Assembly (NCBI RefSeq): GCF_000383915.1
Contig: NZ_KB912942.1
Span: 1,710,561 to 1,774,560 of the forward strand
DNA: 64,000 nucleotides
Direction of reading: 5' to 3'
Origin: Amycolatopsis benzoatilytica AK 16/65
Lineage (GTDB): Bacteria > Actinomycetota > Actinomycetes > Mycobacteriales > Pseudonocardiaceae
Below, one piece after another: positions 26,081-34,347 of this stretch. A model generated the notes under the pieces. It was not told where the DNA came from. It did no database searches and saw only the letters and a list, made by a program, of their open reading frames with translations. Position 1 is the first letter of the stretch. Every line of letters starts with the position of its first letter. A program made the position numbers and the translations under genes.

Positions 26081-26683
26081 TCAGCGCAGCCAGGTCCGCG
26101 TACCGATGAGAGCGGCCCAGCGGCGGCCGAGACCCCAGGTGTCGCCGGCGAACGCCGCGGCGAGCCCGATCAGGACCAGCGCGAAGACCAAGTGGTAGTC
26201 GAAGATCGGGTTGCTGGAGTGGGTCGCCGTGCCGGCGCCGGTGGTGCGGGCGGGCGGCCATTCCGCGGCCCACATCAGCAGCATCAACACGGTCCCGGCG
26301 ACCGCGGCGATCCGCAGCCCGGCTCCGGCGATCACCGCCACGCCGACGCCGAGCAGGCTCAGCATGAACAGCCAGTCGGCCCACCAGGTGCCCGCCCACG
26401 CGTGGAACATCGAGGCGAACGGGCCGACATCGACCGTGCTCAGGAAACCGCGGGTGGGCGAGCCACCGCGGATCCAGGCGCCGGCCGAGGGCGTGGAATA
26501 GCCCAAGCCGAACAGCTTGTCGGCGAACGGCCACAGGAAAACCAGCCCCATGACGATCCGCAGGACGGCGAGCGAGCGGGCGCCGTAGCCGACCCGCAGC
26601 GGCCGCGCGAATTCGGTTTCGGGCCGCTGCTGGGCGGGAATCCGGCTCGCGACGTGGTTCTCGCGCTTCGGTTTGATTGACAT
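26081..26683 (-). CDS. DoxX/TQO-like membrane protein
   Basis: This 200-residue membrane protein has about four transmembrane helices (around 40-58, 100-118, 122-142 and 160-180). The conserved start of the fold is RSLAVLRIVMGLVFLWPFAD, and extracytoplasmic loop motifs include SPTRGF-like and WWADWLFM. It belongs to the DoxX/DoxD group; relatives act as the membrane partner of thiosulfate:quinone oxidoreductase or in thiol-redox complexes. The start at 26683 was chosen for GGAGG 6 nt upstream. Two DosR-like boxes lie in the divergent promoter shared with the next USP. Enzymatic role unproven. Confidence 0.88.
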   Translation of the reverse strand: MSIKPKRENHVASRIPAQQRPETEFARPLRVGYGARSLAVLRIVMGLVFLWPFADKLFGLGYSTPSAGAWIRGGSPTRGFLSTVDVGPFASMFHAWAGTWWADWLFMLSLLGVGVAVIAGAGLRIAAVAGTVLMLLMWAAEWPPARTTGAGTATHSSNPIFDYHLVFALVLIGLAAAFAGDTWGLGRRWAALIGTRTWLR

Positions 26684-26744
26684 GGGGACCTCCATTCCCT
26701 CTGCGCCGCCGAGTCTGGCGCGCCGGGCCGCCGGGGCTCTGGAG

Positions 26745-26759
26745 CAGAAAGTCCCCGTG
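26745..26759 (-). promoter_or_regulatory. DosR-like box upstream of the DoxX gene
   Basis: The minus strand reads CACGGGGACTTTCTG, with a perfect GGGACTT left half and a weak right half. It is 62-76 bp before the DoxX start. Confidence 0.45.
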
Positions 26760-26791
26760 CCGCGGGCCGTTGGCCGCCGCCGGTCGGCACC

Positions 26792-26808
26792 GGGGCCGAA
26801 GGTCCTCC
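26792..26808 (+). promoter_or_regulatory. DosR-like box upstream of a USP gene
   Basis: GGGGCCGAAGGTCCTCC (complement GGAGGACCTTCGGCCCC) matches GGGACTTNNGGCCC with two differences. It is 88-104 bp before the USP ATG at 26896. Confidence 0.6.
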
Positions 26809-26895
26809 CGGGCAGGGGCCGAAGCCGCTGCCGTGCGCGCCGGACGGCGCCTACCGTCCGGAGGGCGCACCCGGCCGGAAAGGAAGGCGGAACCG

Positions 26896-27813
26896 ATGAC
26901 CGAACCCGCACTCGTCGTAGCGACCGACGGTTCTCTCGCGTCCCGGAACGCGGTCGCCTGGGCCGCCCGGGCCGCGGCGGCGCGCGGTCTGCCGTTGCGG
27001 ATCGTGCACGTGCTCGACGACCCGGCGCTGGCGTATCCGCGGCCGCTGCCGACCCGGGAGAACCTGGACACGGTCCTGGAGGTGCGCGGCCGCCGGATTC
27101 TGCGGATGGCGCGCGAGACCGCGGAGGAGACCGCCCCGGAACTGACCCCGGAATTGGTGCTGCGGCGCGGAATCGTGGCGAAGTGCCTGACCTCGCAGTC
27201 GCGCGGGGCGGCGATGCTGGTGCTCGGCACGCCCGGGCTGCGCCCGCTGGGGAGGATCCTGCTCGGTTCCACGTCGGTCGCGCTGGCCGCGCACGCGGAA
27301 TGCCCGGTCGCGCTGGTTCGCCCGCACGTAGGCGACGACGAGCCGCCGAGCGCCGGTCCGGTGGTGGTCGGCGTGGACGGCTCTCCGTCGAGCGAACAGG
27401 CGGTGGCAGTGGCGTTCGAGGAAGCCTCGTGGCGGAAAGCACCGCTGACCGCGGTGCACTGCTGGGACGACCGGCTGCTTTCCGCCGTGTTCCGGGAGAA
27501 CGACTGGAAGTTCGACGGCAGCTACGAGCAGGAAGCGGCCGAGGTGCTCGCCGAGCGGATCGCCGGCTGGGAAGGACGGTATCCGGAGGTGGAGGTGCGG
27601 CAGGTGGTGGTCCGCGGCCGTCCGTCCGAGCAGTTGCTCGACCTCGCCGACCGGGCCCAGCTGCTGGTCGTCGGCAGCCGGGGCCGCGGCGGGCTGACCG
27701 GGTTGCTGCTCGGGTCCACGAGCCAGGCGGTGATGTCGTACGCGCTGTGCCCGGTCATCGTCGCGCGCGAGGACCAGTCCGGCCCCAGCGGAAGTACGCC
27801 AGCGGACCGATGA
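26896..27813 (+). CDS. Universal stress protein, tandem USP domains
   Basis: This 305-residue protein has two USP domains (about 1-145 and 152-295). The second has a full nucleotide loop (GSRGRGGLTGLLLGSTS). The first has GTPGLRPLGRILLGSTS, where GSRG is replaced by GTPG, so ATP binding there may be weaker. Conserved intron-like linkers (ECPVALVRP; VEVRQVVVRGRPSEQLLD) match the Rv2005c/Rv1996 type. AAAGGAAGG precedes the ATG. The 3' end overlaps a convergent small membrane gene by 59 bp. Confidence 0.93.
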   Translation: MTEPALVVATDGSLASRNAVAWAARAAAARGLPLRIVHVLDDPALAYPRPLPTRENLDTVLEVRGRRILRMARETAEETAPELTPELVLRRGIVAKCLTSQSRGAAMLVLGTPGLRPLGRILLGSTSVALAAHAECPVALVRPHVGDDEPPSAGPVVVGVDGSPSSEQAVAVAFEEASWRKAPLTAVHCWDDRLLSAVFRENDWKFDGSYEQEAAEVLAERIAGWEGRYPEVEVRQVVVRGRPSEQLLDLADRAQLLVVGSRGRGGLTGLLLGSTSQAVMSYALCPVIVAREDQSGPSGSTPADR

Positions 27814-27988
27814 AGTTGATCGCGATCACCGCCGCCCAGGCGCGTTTCGGCCCGTTGACGCTGTCCTCGGGACGGCGGGCGAGATCCCACCAGGCCGCGC
27901 CGGCCAGCAGCAGCTGCACCGTGGCGGCGACCACGACCGCCCGGCGGCGCGCCGGAGGCAGATCGGCGAATTTCCGATGTGTGCGCAT
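27755..27988 (-). CDS. Small two-helix membrane protein (PLDc_N-like)
   Basis: This 77-residue protein starts at ATG 27988 with GAGGAGG at ideal spacing. It has a basic N-terminus, two hydrophobic helices (about 17-35 and 48-66) and the ending INFIGPLAYFRWGR, matching the phospholipase D N-terminal (PLDc_N) small membrane family. Its last 59 bp lie antisense to the end of the USP gene. Function is unknown; it is divergent from the CBS-BON gene at 28133 and may share its DosR-like boxes. Confidence 0.82.
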   Translation of the reverse strand: MRTHRKFADLPPARRRAVVVAATVQLLLAGAAWWDLARRPEDSVNGPKRAWAAVIAINFIGPLAYFRWGRTGPRARR

Positions 27989-28041
27989 TGCGCCTCCTCG
28001 TCTCGTGCGGCCAGCCAACGCTTCGCCCCCGGCGGCGGTCA

Positions 28042-28057
28042 AGGGACGAACGGCTCC
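28042..28057. promoter_or_regulatory. DosR-like box in a divergent promoter
   Basis: AGGGACGAACGGCTCC is a relaxed match to GGGACTTNNGGCCC. It lies 54 bp from the small membrane gene start and 76-91 bp from the CBS-BON start. Confidence 0.45.
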
Positions 28058-28063
28058 GCGGGC

Positions 28064-28081
28064 GAGGACCGGCGGCCCCGG
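28064..28081 (+). promoter_or_regulatory. Second DosR-like box upstream of CBS-BON
   Basis: GAGGACCGGCGGCCCCGG resembles the AGGACCnnnGGCCC form seen at other promoters here. It is 52-69 bp before the ATG at 28133. Confidence 0.45.
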
Positions 28082-28132
28082 TGCCGCGCGGCGAAAAATC
28101 CTACTGTGCAGGGAAAACTGGGAGGAGCAGCG

Positions 28133-28810
28133 ATGAGCGGACTGCTGGTGTCGGACCTGATGAGCTGGCCGGTCGTGACCGCCGCTCCGGACCTGTCGTT
28201 CAAGGAGCTGGCCGATGTGCTGGCGAAGAACGGGATCGCGGCGGTGCCGGTGGTCGACTCGGCGCGCCGGCCGATCGGCGTGGTCACCGAGAGCGCACTG
28301 CTCGCCCGGTACGACCGCCGATCCGCCGGACCCGAGCCGAGCGTGTTCGCCAGCCGCGCGCACCGCCGGTTGTGGGCGCAGGCGCACGGCCGCACCGCTG
28401 TCGACGTGATGGAAACCCCGGTGCACACGGTGCGCCGGGACGAACCGCTCGCCGCCGCGGCCCGGTGGATGGTCGAGGCGAAGCTGCGCCGCTTGTTCGT
28501 GGTGGACGGTTTCGGTGCGCTGGTCGGGGTGCTGGCCCGGCGGGACGTGCTCGCGGTGTTCCTGCGGCCGGACGCGAAGATCAAGGAGATGGTCGAGCGC
28601 AGCGTGCTGCAGCAGGCGCTGTGGGCGAACCCGGCGAAGACTTCGGTCCGGGTGGACGACGGAGTCGTCACCTTGGCCGGCACGGTGGACAGCCGCAGCG
28701 AAGCGCTGCGCGCGGAACAGCTGACCGAGGTGCTGCCGGGAGTGGTGGGAGTGCGGAACCGACTGGACTACGCGCGAGACGGGCAGGAAGAGGCCGGAGT
28801 TCGGCGGTAG
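28133..28810 (+). CDS. CBS-pair protein with C-terminal BON domain
   Basis: This 225-residue protein starts after GGGAGGAGCAGCG. CBS motifs are at about 3-60 (VSDLMSWPVVTAAPDLSFKE) and 85-145 (AVDVMETPVHTVRRDEPLAA; RRLFVVDGFGALVGVLARRD). A BON domain follows at about 160-215 (SVRVDDGVVTLAGTVDSRSE). It is very close in layout to the proteins at 23204 and 33707, including the hinge RRDVLAVFLRPDAKIKEMV. It is probably an adenylate-sensing membrane-associated regulator. It is transcribed alone. Confidence 0.92.
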   Translation: MSGLLVSDLMSWPVVTAAPDLSFKELADVLAKNGIAAVPVVDSARRPIGVVTESALLARYDRRSAGPEPSVFASRAHRRLWAQAHGRTAVDVMETPVHTVRRDEPLAAAARWMVEAKLRRLFVVDGFGALVGVLARRDVLAVFLRPDAKIKEMVERSVLQQALWANPAKTSVRVDDGVVTLAGTVDSRSEALRAEQLTEVLPGVVGVRNRLDYARDGQEEAGVRR

Positions 28811-28834
28811 CCGGAGAACGGGGCCAGGCCCTCG

Positions 28835-30070
28835 TCAGTGCCGCGCCCGCAGCACCGGCATCCGGTGCGTCCGCTCGGGAACGCCGTGCCCCAAGACCGC
28901 CGGAAACGGCAGCCCCCTCCGGAACCGCGCGGCGAGCAGGATCCCGGCCGTCCGTGCGGCGACCCGCCAGCCCAGTCCGGCGCCGACGCGCGAGCGGCCG
29001 GAAGCCTCGTCGGGCCGCCCGCCCGCGAGCGGCACCTGTGCGAAAGCGGCGTAGTCCAGCATGTCCACCGCATACCGGACCATCGGCGCAGCCGGCTCCG
29101 GTGCCGGCGTCCCGCGCACCTGCGCCGCGATCGCGCCGGCGACCGCGTCGGCTTGCTGCAGAGCCAGCAATCCCAGCTTCAGCGGAAAGTCCCCGGCGTC
29201 GCCGGGTGCGTAGATCTCCGGCCGCCCGAGCACCGCCCGCGTCCCTGGCTCGCACCGCAGGAACTCGCGATCGGCAAGCGGCAGCCCGGCATAGCCGACC
29301 GCCGCGACCTGGGGCGGGAACACGGCGAGCACGTCGAATTCGCGCACCGAGCCGTCGGCGAAAACGGCCTCCCGCTCGGTTGCTTCGACGAGCGCCGCCG
29401 AAGTGCGGGTGTCGATCCCGCACGCCTCGAACTCGTGCGTCACCAGGTGGCGCATTTTGCTGCCGAGCGCGGCTACCAAGGTCTCTTCGCTGGTGTCGAA
29501 GGCGATATCGACGCTCTCGCGGACCTGCTTGCGGCGCAGCCAGGTGTCGAACATCAACGCGATCTCATACAGCGGCGGCGAACAGAGATTCCCCGGCGGC
29601 ACGGCGAAAAGCACGCGTTGCGGGCGGCCGTGGCGGGCATTCTGGGCGACCCAGCGGAGGTCCTCGCCCAGCCGGTGCAGCGCGGCTGGCGCCGCGATCG
29701 AGTGGGCGTATTCGGCGAGCCCGGGGATTTCCTCCGGCCTGGTCGCGGCCCCGGTCGCGACCACCAGCCGGTCGTAGGGCACCCGCCCGCGCGAGGTGTG
29801 CACCTGTCCGCGGTCGAGTTCGATCCCTTCCACGGTGGCGATCACGGCGTCGATCTCGCGCCGGCGGAACGCGCCGCCGAGCGGAACGTGCAGGTGTGCC
29901 TCCGCCGCACCGAACGGCAGCCGGACGGTCTCGGGCCGGTACAGGAAATCGTCGGTCTCGGAGACCACGGTGATCCGGACCTGCTCCGCCTTCGCCCGGG
30001 CACGGAGCCGGAAAGCCGTTTCCAGCCCAGCGAATCCGCTGCCGAGGACGGTGACCTGCGTCGGTGTCAT
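28835..30070 (-). CDS. FAD-dependent pyridine nucleotide-disulphide / sulfide:quinone-type oxidoreductase
   Basis: This 411-residue flavoprotein starts TPTQVTVLGSGFAGLETAFR, the N-terminal FAD dinucleotide fold (GxGxxG). It has RVPYDRLVVATGAATRP (the ATG motif before the second fold) and the C-terminal FAD motif IYAPGDAGDFPLKLGLLALQ. A hydrophobic C-terminal region without clear transmembrane helices fits the type II NADH dehydrogenase/sulfide:quinone reductase group, probably membrane-peripheral. No conserved CxxC redox pair is seen; Cys in FAVPPGNLCSPPLYEIAL is at the SQR-typical place. GGAGGAGGG precedes the ATG. Donor is uncertain. Confidence 0.88.
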   Translation of the reverse strand: MTPTQVTVLGSGFAGLETAFRLRARAKAEQVRITVVSETDDFLYRPETVRLPFGAAEAHLHVPLGGAFRRREIDAVIATVEGIELDRGQVHTSRGRVPYDRLVVATGAATRPEEIPGLAEYAHSIAAPAALHRLGEDLRWVAQNARHGRPQRVLFAVPPGNLCSPPLYEIALMFDTWLRRKQVRESVDIAFDTSEETLVAALGSKMRHLVTHEFEACGIDTRTSAALVEATEREAVFADGSVREFDVLAVFPPQVAAVGYAGLPLADREFLRCEPGTRAVLGRPEIYAPGDAGDFPLKLGLLALQQADAVAGAIAAQVRGTPAPEPAAPMVRYAVDMLDYAAFAQVPLAGGRPDEASGRSRVGAGLGWRVAARTAGILLAARFRRGLPFPAVLGHGVPERTHRMPVLRARH

Positions 30071-30088
30071 GGGGCCCTCCTCCGGTGC

Positions 30089-30104
30089 GGGGCCCACCGT
30101 CCTC
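30089..30104 (-). promoter_or_regulatory. DosR-like box close to the FAD oxidoreductase start
   Basis: The minus strand reads GAGGACGGTGGGCCCC, similar to AGGACnnnGGCCC. At 19-34 bp before the ATG it is unusually close, so it may be incidental. Confidence 0.3.
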
Positions 30105-30146
30105 CGCGGACCGGAGCGGGCGGCAGGGACGTTCGCACACTGGCGC

Positions 30147-30162
30147 GGGGACCTCCGTCCCC
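30147..30162 (-). promoter_or_regulatory. Palindromic DosR-like box for the FAD oxidoreductase
   Basis: GGGGACCTCCGTCCCC has near-perfect GGGGAC/GTCCCC symmetry and lies 77-92 bp before the start at 30070. It is one of the best palindromic matches. Confidence 0.55.
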
Positions 30163-30164
30163 GG

Positions 30165-31619
30165 TCATCCCGCTGTCACGTGCGCCAGCGCGAGGGCGAG
30201 CGTGTCGTCGAGGCCGCCGGTGGTGTCGAGCGGGAACGCGGCCGGCCACGGGTCCCCGTCGCGCGCCATCTCGCGCGCGATGGCCGGGCCCGCGTCGGAA
30301 AGCGATCCGGTCCGCACCGCCAGCCGGTGCTCGCGCACCTGATCCGGCGCCAGGCACTGCACGGAGAAGAGCCGGCTGTTCGTCCGGTGTGCGACGCGCG
30401 CGATCGTTTCCCGTTCCTGCGCGGAGGTCCACGACGCGTCGAGGATCACCGTTTCGCCGAGGGCGAGCAGGTCCGCCGCCCGCCGGGCCAGTTCGTGGTA
30501 GGTCCGCGCGGTCTGCTCCCGGGTGTAGATGCCTTGCTGGTACGACGAAGGCGCGTGCCGTATCGGGTCGATTCCGGCAAGTTCCTTGCGGACTCGGTCG
30601 CTCTGCACGAGCGTCGCGCCGAGCCGGTCCGCCAGCCCGGCGGCCACGGTGGACTTCCCCGCCCCGGGCAGCCCGCCGACGAGGACGAGCCGGACTTCGC
30701 CGGCGCGGAGGTGCCGCACGGTGAGCTCCGCGTACTCGCGGGCGAGCGCCGCGGCTTCGGGATCTCCTTGTGCGTGCCGCAGGCAGGCGACCTTCACCCG
30801 GACGAAGGCACGGTAGGCGAGATAGTGCTCGCGCAGTGCCGGGGGAGCGTTGTCGCCGGAGAATTCCGTGTACGCGGCGAGGAACTCGGCACCGAGCGCG
30901 GGCGCGCCGAGGCGTTCGAGATCCATCGCGAGGAACGCGACGTCGTCCAGGCCGTCGAGGTGCCGGAGCCGATCGTCGAACTCCAGGCAGTCCAGCACGC
31001 GCGGGCCGTCGTCGAGGCAGAAGATGTCGTCCGCGATGAGGTCGCCGTGCCCGTCGAGCACGCGCCGGTCGGCGAGGCGCCGGGCGAACAGCGGCTGGCG
31101 GCCGGCGAGGAACCGCTCGGTCCGCTCCTCGATCTCTTGCGCCGTCGCAGCATCCAGCACCACCCCTCGAAACGGCCGGACCTGATCGAAGCTCGCGCGC
31201 CAGCGGAGCCGGACCGCGTCGCGCGTCCCGTCGGCGTCGACCGCGGGGCCGCGCTCCGCGCCGGAGTGGAACGCAGCCATCCGGCGAGCCAGCGCGCGGA
31301 GCACCGGACCGACCGGCTTGCCCTGCCGGACCAGCGTCGAAAGCCGGCGTTGCGCGGGCATCCGGCGCATCGCCACGAGATGATCGCAGACGTTCCCGTC
31401 CGGACCGGTCACCGCCGCGACGCCGAGGTAGACGTCCGGGGCGAGCCTGCGGTTGAGTTCGACCTCCCGCCGGCAGACCCGCTCCCGCACCCCCGCGTCG
31501 GTGAAGTCCAGGAATCCGAGGTCGACCGGCTTCTTCAGCTTCCACGCGCGGTCCCCGGCGAAGAAGACCGCGCCGCTGTGCGTTTCCCGCACGGCGGCCC
31601 ACGGTTCGGTTGCGGTCAT
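30165..31619 (-). CDS. Two-domain kinase-like protein (Rv2004c-type): phosphotransferase-like plus P-loop kinase
   Basis: This 484-residue protein joins an aminoglycoside phosphotransferase-like domain (about 20-310) to a P-loop kinase domain (about 320-484). The first shows VFFAGDRAWKLKKPVDLGFL and the HGDL-type catalytic loop RVLDGHGDLIADDIFCLDD with CLEFDDRLRHLDGLDD. The second has LVLVGGLPGAGKSTVAAGLA (Walker A) and a downstream Asp in VILDASWTSAQER. This is the architecture of Rv2004c, a DosR-regulon gene. The substrate is unknown; the second domain resembles small-molecule kinases. Divergent from the nitroreductase at 31804. Confidence 0.93.
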   Translation of the reverse strand: MTATEPWAAVRETHSGAVFFAGDRAWKLKKPVDLGFLDFTDAGVRERVCRREVELNRRLAPDVYLGVAAVTGPDGNVCDHLVAMRRMPAQRRLSTLVRQGKPVGPVLRALARRMAAFHSGAERGPAVDADGTRDAVRLRWRASFDQVRPFRGVVLDAATAQEIEERTERFLAGRQPLFARRLADRRVLDGHGDLIADDIFCLDDGPRVLDCLEFDDRLRHLDGLDDVAFLAMDLERLGAPALGAEFLAAYTEFSGDNAPPALREHYLAYRAFVRVKVACLRHAQGDPEAAALAREYAELTVRHLRAGEVRLVLVGGLPGAGKSTVAAGLADRLGATLVQSDRVRKELAGIDPIRHAPSSYQQGIYTREQTARTYHELARRAADLLALGETVILDASWTSAQERETIARVAHRTNSRLFSVQCLAPDQVREHRLAVRTGSLSDAGPAIAREMARDGDPWPAAFPLDTTGGLDDTLALALAHVTAG

Positions 31620-31653
31620 GCGCCCCACTCTCGCCGCGCGGGCACGGGCGAGA

Positions 31654-31670
31654 AAGGGTTCTTGGTCCTC
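31654..31670 (-). promoter_or_regulatory. DosR-like box upstream of the Rv2004c-like gene
   Basis: The minus strand reads GAGGACCAAGAACCCTT, the AGGACCAAnnnCCCT form. It is 35-51 bp before the start at 31619. Confidence 0.5.
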
Positions 31671-31703
31671 GCGGCGGTGTCGTTGGACCTGCCGGGCGGG
31701 CCC

Positions 31704-31721
31704 GGTGACGTTGGTCCCTGC
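31704..31721 (+). promoter_or_regulatory. DosR-like box upstream of the nitroreductase-USP-CBS operon
   Basis: GGTGACGTTGGTCCCTGC (complement GCAGGGACCAACGTCACC) has a perfect GGGACCAAC half. It is 83-100 bp before the ATG at 31804. Confidence 0.6.
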
Positions 31722-31803
31722 GTCCGATGGCTTGTGGCCGAAGCGCCCGACCGGCCCGCGGCGGTTCGCTCGGAAGCGTCCGCCAGCGACGGGAGAGAGC
31801 GCG

Positions 31804-32817
31804 ATGGAAAAGACAGCCACGGCAGCCGGCCGCCGGGCCGGCGAATGGACGCTCGCCGAAGCCGAGGTGCTCGGCCGGACCGTGCTGCGCGCCCCTTCGG
31901 TGCACAACACCCAGCCGTGGCACCTCGAGCTGGCCGACGGCGCGGTGCTGCTGCGCGAACGTGCCGATATCGCGCTGCCGCACCACGACCCGCGCCGGCA
32001 GGACCTGGCGATGTCCTGCGGGACCGCGCTCGCGAACCTCGAACTGGCGGTGCGCGTGCTCGGCAGGCGGGCGGCGATCTCGGTGCTGCCGGATCCGGAG
32101 GACCCGGAGCTGATCGCCCGGATCGACGCCGACCAGATGCAGCCGCCGACCGACGAGGAGATGCACCGCTACGGCGCGATCGTGGTCCGGCGCAGCCACC
32201 GCGCCGAGTTCACCGGCCTGCCGGTCGGTTCGGCCGAGATCGAGCGCGTGACCCGGGCCGCGGCGACCGACCGGGTGGAGGCGCTGCCCCTGCACGGGCT
32301 GGACCGGCTCGCGAAATTCCTCGACCACGCCGCCCGCGCCGTCCAGGACGACATCGGCTACCAGCGCGAGCTGGCGCTGTGGACCATCCGGGACGAAGCC
32401 GCGCACCGGCACGGCGCGGGCCTCTCGTTCTCCGCGCTGCCGCCTGGCGAACTGCCCTGGGCGGGGCTGGTGCGGCGCGCGACCGTTCTGCCTGACCTGC
32501 CGGAACTGCGGCGGCGGCTCGCCGGCGAAACCGTGCTGGTGTTCTTGACCGTGGACGACGCGCGGATCGACCACATCCGGGCCGGCTACGCGCTGGAGCG
32601 TTGCTGGCTGGAGGCGGTGACCCGGGGGCTGGCCGGCGCGGTGCTGACGCAGCCGTTGCACGTCCCCGAGGTCCGCGCCGCGCTGTGCGAGGACTACCGG
32701 CTGGCCGGCTTCCCGCAGGCGTTGCTGCGGCTGGGCCGCACGACCCGGATCCCGCCGGCGAGCCTTCGCCGCGGCGTCGCCGAGATCCTCGGCTCGGACT
32801 GGGAGCAGCGGCGATGA
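31804..32817 (+). CDS. Acg-family FMN-binding nitroreductase
   Basis: This 337-residue protein has the signature [17 protein letters not shown] near residue 30, LAMSCGTALANLELAVRVLG, and the C-terminal helix IDHIRAGYALERCWLEAVTR. Compared with the copy at 6480 it is slightly longer at the N-terminus. The glycine-poor FMN region otherwise looks intact. Its stop overlaps the USP start (ATGA), so nitroreductase, USP and CBS-BON form one operon, perhaps extending to ppk2. Equivalent gene pairing (Rv3131 and neighbours) is seen in M. tuberculosis. Confidence 0.92.
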   Translation: MEKTATAAGRRAGEWTLAEAEVLGRTVLRAPSVHNTQPWHLELADGAVLLRERADIALPHHDPRRQDLAMSCGTALANLELAVRVLGRRAAISVLPDPEDPELIARIDADQMQPPTDEEMHRYGAIVVRRSHRAEFTGLPVGSAEIERVTRAAATDRVEALPLHGLDRLAKFLDHAARAVQDDIGYQRELALWTIRDEAAHRHGAGLSFSALPPGELPWAGLVRRATVLPDLPELRRRLAGETVLVFLTVDDARIDHIRAGYALERCWLEAVTRGLAGAVLTQPLHVPEVRAALCEDYRLAGFPQALLRLGRTTRIPPASLRRGVAEILGSDWEQRR

Positions 32818-33710
32818 ACAGCGGCGGGGTGGTCGTCGGCGTGGACGGCAGCGAATCGGCCGCGGCGGCGGCCCGGTGGGCAGCGCACGAGGCGGCGGTG
32901 CGAAATGTGCCGCTGACCGTGCTCACCGCGTACGGATTCTCCGACGGCGACTTCACGACCAGGCGGTATCCGCCGTCGGAGTGGCTGGCCGCCAAGGAAA
33001 ACAGTGCGGAAGAACTGCTGCGGGAGGTCCGCGCCGAGCTGGCCGATGCCGAACCGGAAGCGCGGATCGACACCGCGACCAGCTCGTCCGGCGCGGACAC
33101 CGCGCTGCGCGAGGCGTCGGCGGACGCCCGGATGCTGGTGCTGGGCAAACCGACCGGCACGCTGTCCGGGCTGCTGGCCGGCTCGCCGGACATCGACCTC
33201 GCGGCGCACGCGCGCTGCCCGGTGGCCGTGGTGCGCGGTTCGGTTCATCCCGGCGGCCCGGTCGTGGTGGGCGTCGACGGGAGCGAGCTGAGCGAGGCCG
33301 CGATCGGCTGGGCCTTCGAGGAGGCGTCCCTGCACGGCGTGCCGCTGGTCGCCGTGCACACCTGGCACGACGCGGACAGCTCGCGGCTGTTCGGCGACAT
33401 CGCCCGGTCCTTCCCCTACGAACTGCGCGAAGCCGAGCGGCGGCTGCTGGCGGAGCGGCTGTCCGGGTACTGCGAGCGGTACCCGGACGTGCCGGTCGAG
33501 CAGGTCGTCGAGCCGGACCGCCCGCGCGACCGGCTGATCGAGCGCAGCGCCCACGCTTCGCTGGTGGTGCTCGGCAGCCGGGGCCGGGGCGGGTTCACCG
33601 GGATGGTGCTGGGGTCCACCAGCCACGCGTTGCTGCACCACGCCGGGTGTCCGGTGCTGATCGTCCGGGCCACACAGGCCGCGGGATTCCCGACGACGGA
33701 GGAACGATGA
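32814..33710 (+). CDS. Universal stress protein, tandem USP domains
   Basis: This 298-residue protein has two USP domains. The N-domain begins GVVVGVDGSESAAAAARWAA; its nucleotide loop is LGKPTGTLSGLLAGSPDI, where the usual GS(R/H)G is lost, so ATP binding there is doubtful. The C-domain begins VVVGVDGSELSEAAIGWAF and keeps GSRGRGGFTGMVLGSTS. It is translationally coupled at both ends, overlapping the nitroreductase stop and the CBS-BON start by ATGA. Function is likely stress-linked ATP sensing. Confidence 0.93.
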   Translation: MNSGGVVVGVDGSESAAAAARWAAHEAAVRNVPLTVLTAYGFSDGDFTTRRYPPSEWLAAKENSAEELLREVRAELADAEPEARIDTATSSSGADTALREASADARMLVLGKPTGTLSGLLAGSPDIDLAAHARCPVAVVRGSVHPGGPVVVGVDGSELSEAAIGWAFEEASLHGVPLVAVHTWHDADSSRLFGDIARSFPYELREAERRLLAERLSGYCERYPDVPVEQVVEPDRPRDRLIERSAHASLVVLGSRGRGGFTGMVLGSTSHALLHHAGCPVLIVRATQAAGFPTTEER

Positions 33711-34342
33711 ACACGAGCACGACGCCGGTGTCCGCGGTGATGACCGCCAGCCCGGTCTGCGTACGGCCGGAAACGCCGGTCAAGGACATCGCCCAGGTGC
33801 TGACCAGCGAAGGGATCAGCGCGGTCGCCGTGGTCGGCCACGACGGGCTGCTGATCGGCGTAGTGTCCGAAATGGACTTGCTGCCGCTGCTGTCCGAGCC
33901 GGCTCGCTGGCCGCATCGCAAGGCCGCGCGGAAAGCGTCGGGCCGGACCGCGCGCGACGTGATGACCAGCCCGGTCGTCACCGTCGGGGCAGGCGAACCG
34001 GTGTCCGCGGCCGCGGCGCGGATGGAGAAGACCCGGCTGCGCCGGCTGTTCGTGGTGGACGGCGGCCGCCCGGTCGGCGTGGTGGCGCGCCGCGACGTGC
34101 TCGGCGTGCTGACCCGCCCGGACCCGGAGATCGAACAGGACGTGGTGACCGGGGTGCTGCTGGAGACGCTGCAGCTGGGCCCGGACCGCGCCCGGGTCGC
34201 GGTGCACGCCGGCGTGGTCACGGTCGCCGGCCGGGTGGAACGGCGCAGCGAGATCGGGCCGGTCACCCGGCTGATCGAGGAGGTTCCCGGCGTGGTCGCG
34301 GTCTGCAACGGCCTCGATTACGTCTGGGACGACGTCGCCTGA
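33707..34342 (+). CDS. CBS-pair protein with C-terminal BON domain
   Basis: This 211-residue protein has CBS motifs at about 5-60 (VSAVMTASPVCVRPETPVKD) and 80-140 (ARDVMTSPVVTVGAGEPVSA; RRLFVVDGGRPVGVVARRD) and a BON domain at about 155-205 (RVAVHAGVVTVAGRVERRSE). The ATG overlaps the USP stop. It is the third copy of the same design in the window. A GTG start for ppk2 follows 5 bp after its stop. Confidence 0.92.
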   Translation: MNTSTTPVSAVMTASPVCVRPETPVKDIAQVLTSEGISAVAVVGHDGLLIGVVSEMDLLPLLSEPARWPHRKAARKASGRTARDVMTSPVVTVGAGEPVSAAAARMEKTRLRRLFVVDGGRPVGVVARRDVLGVLTRPDPEIEQDVVTGVLLETLQLGPDRARVAVHAGVVTVAGRVERRSEIGPVTRLIEEVPGVVAVCNGLDYVWDDVA

Positions 34343-34347
34343 TCCCG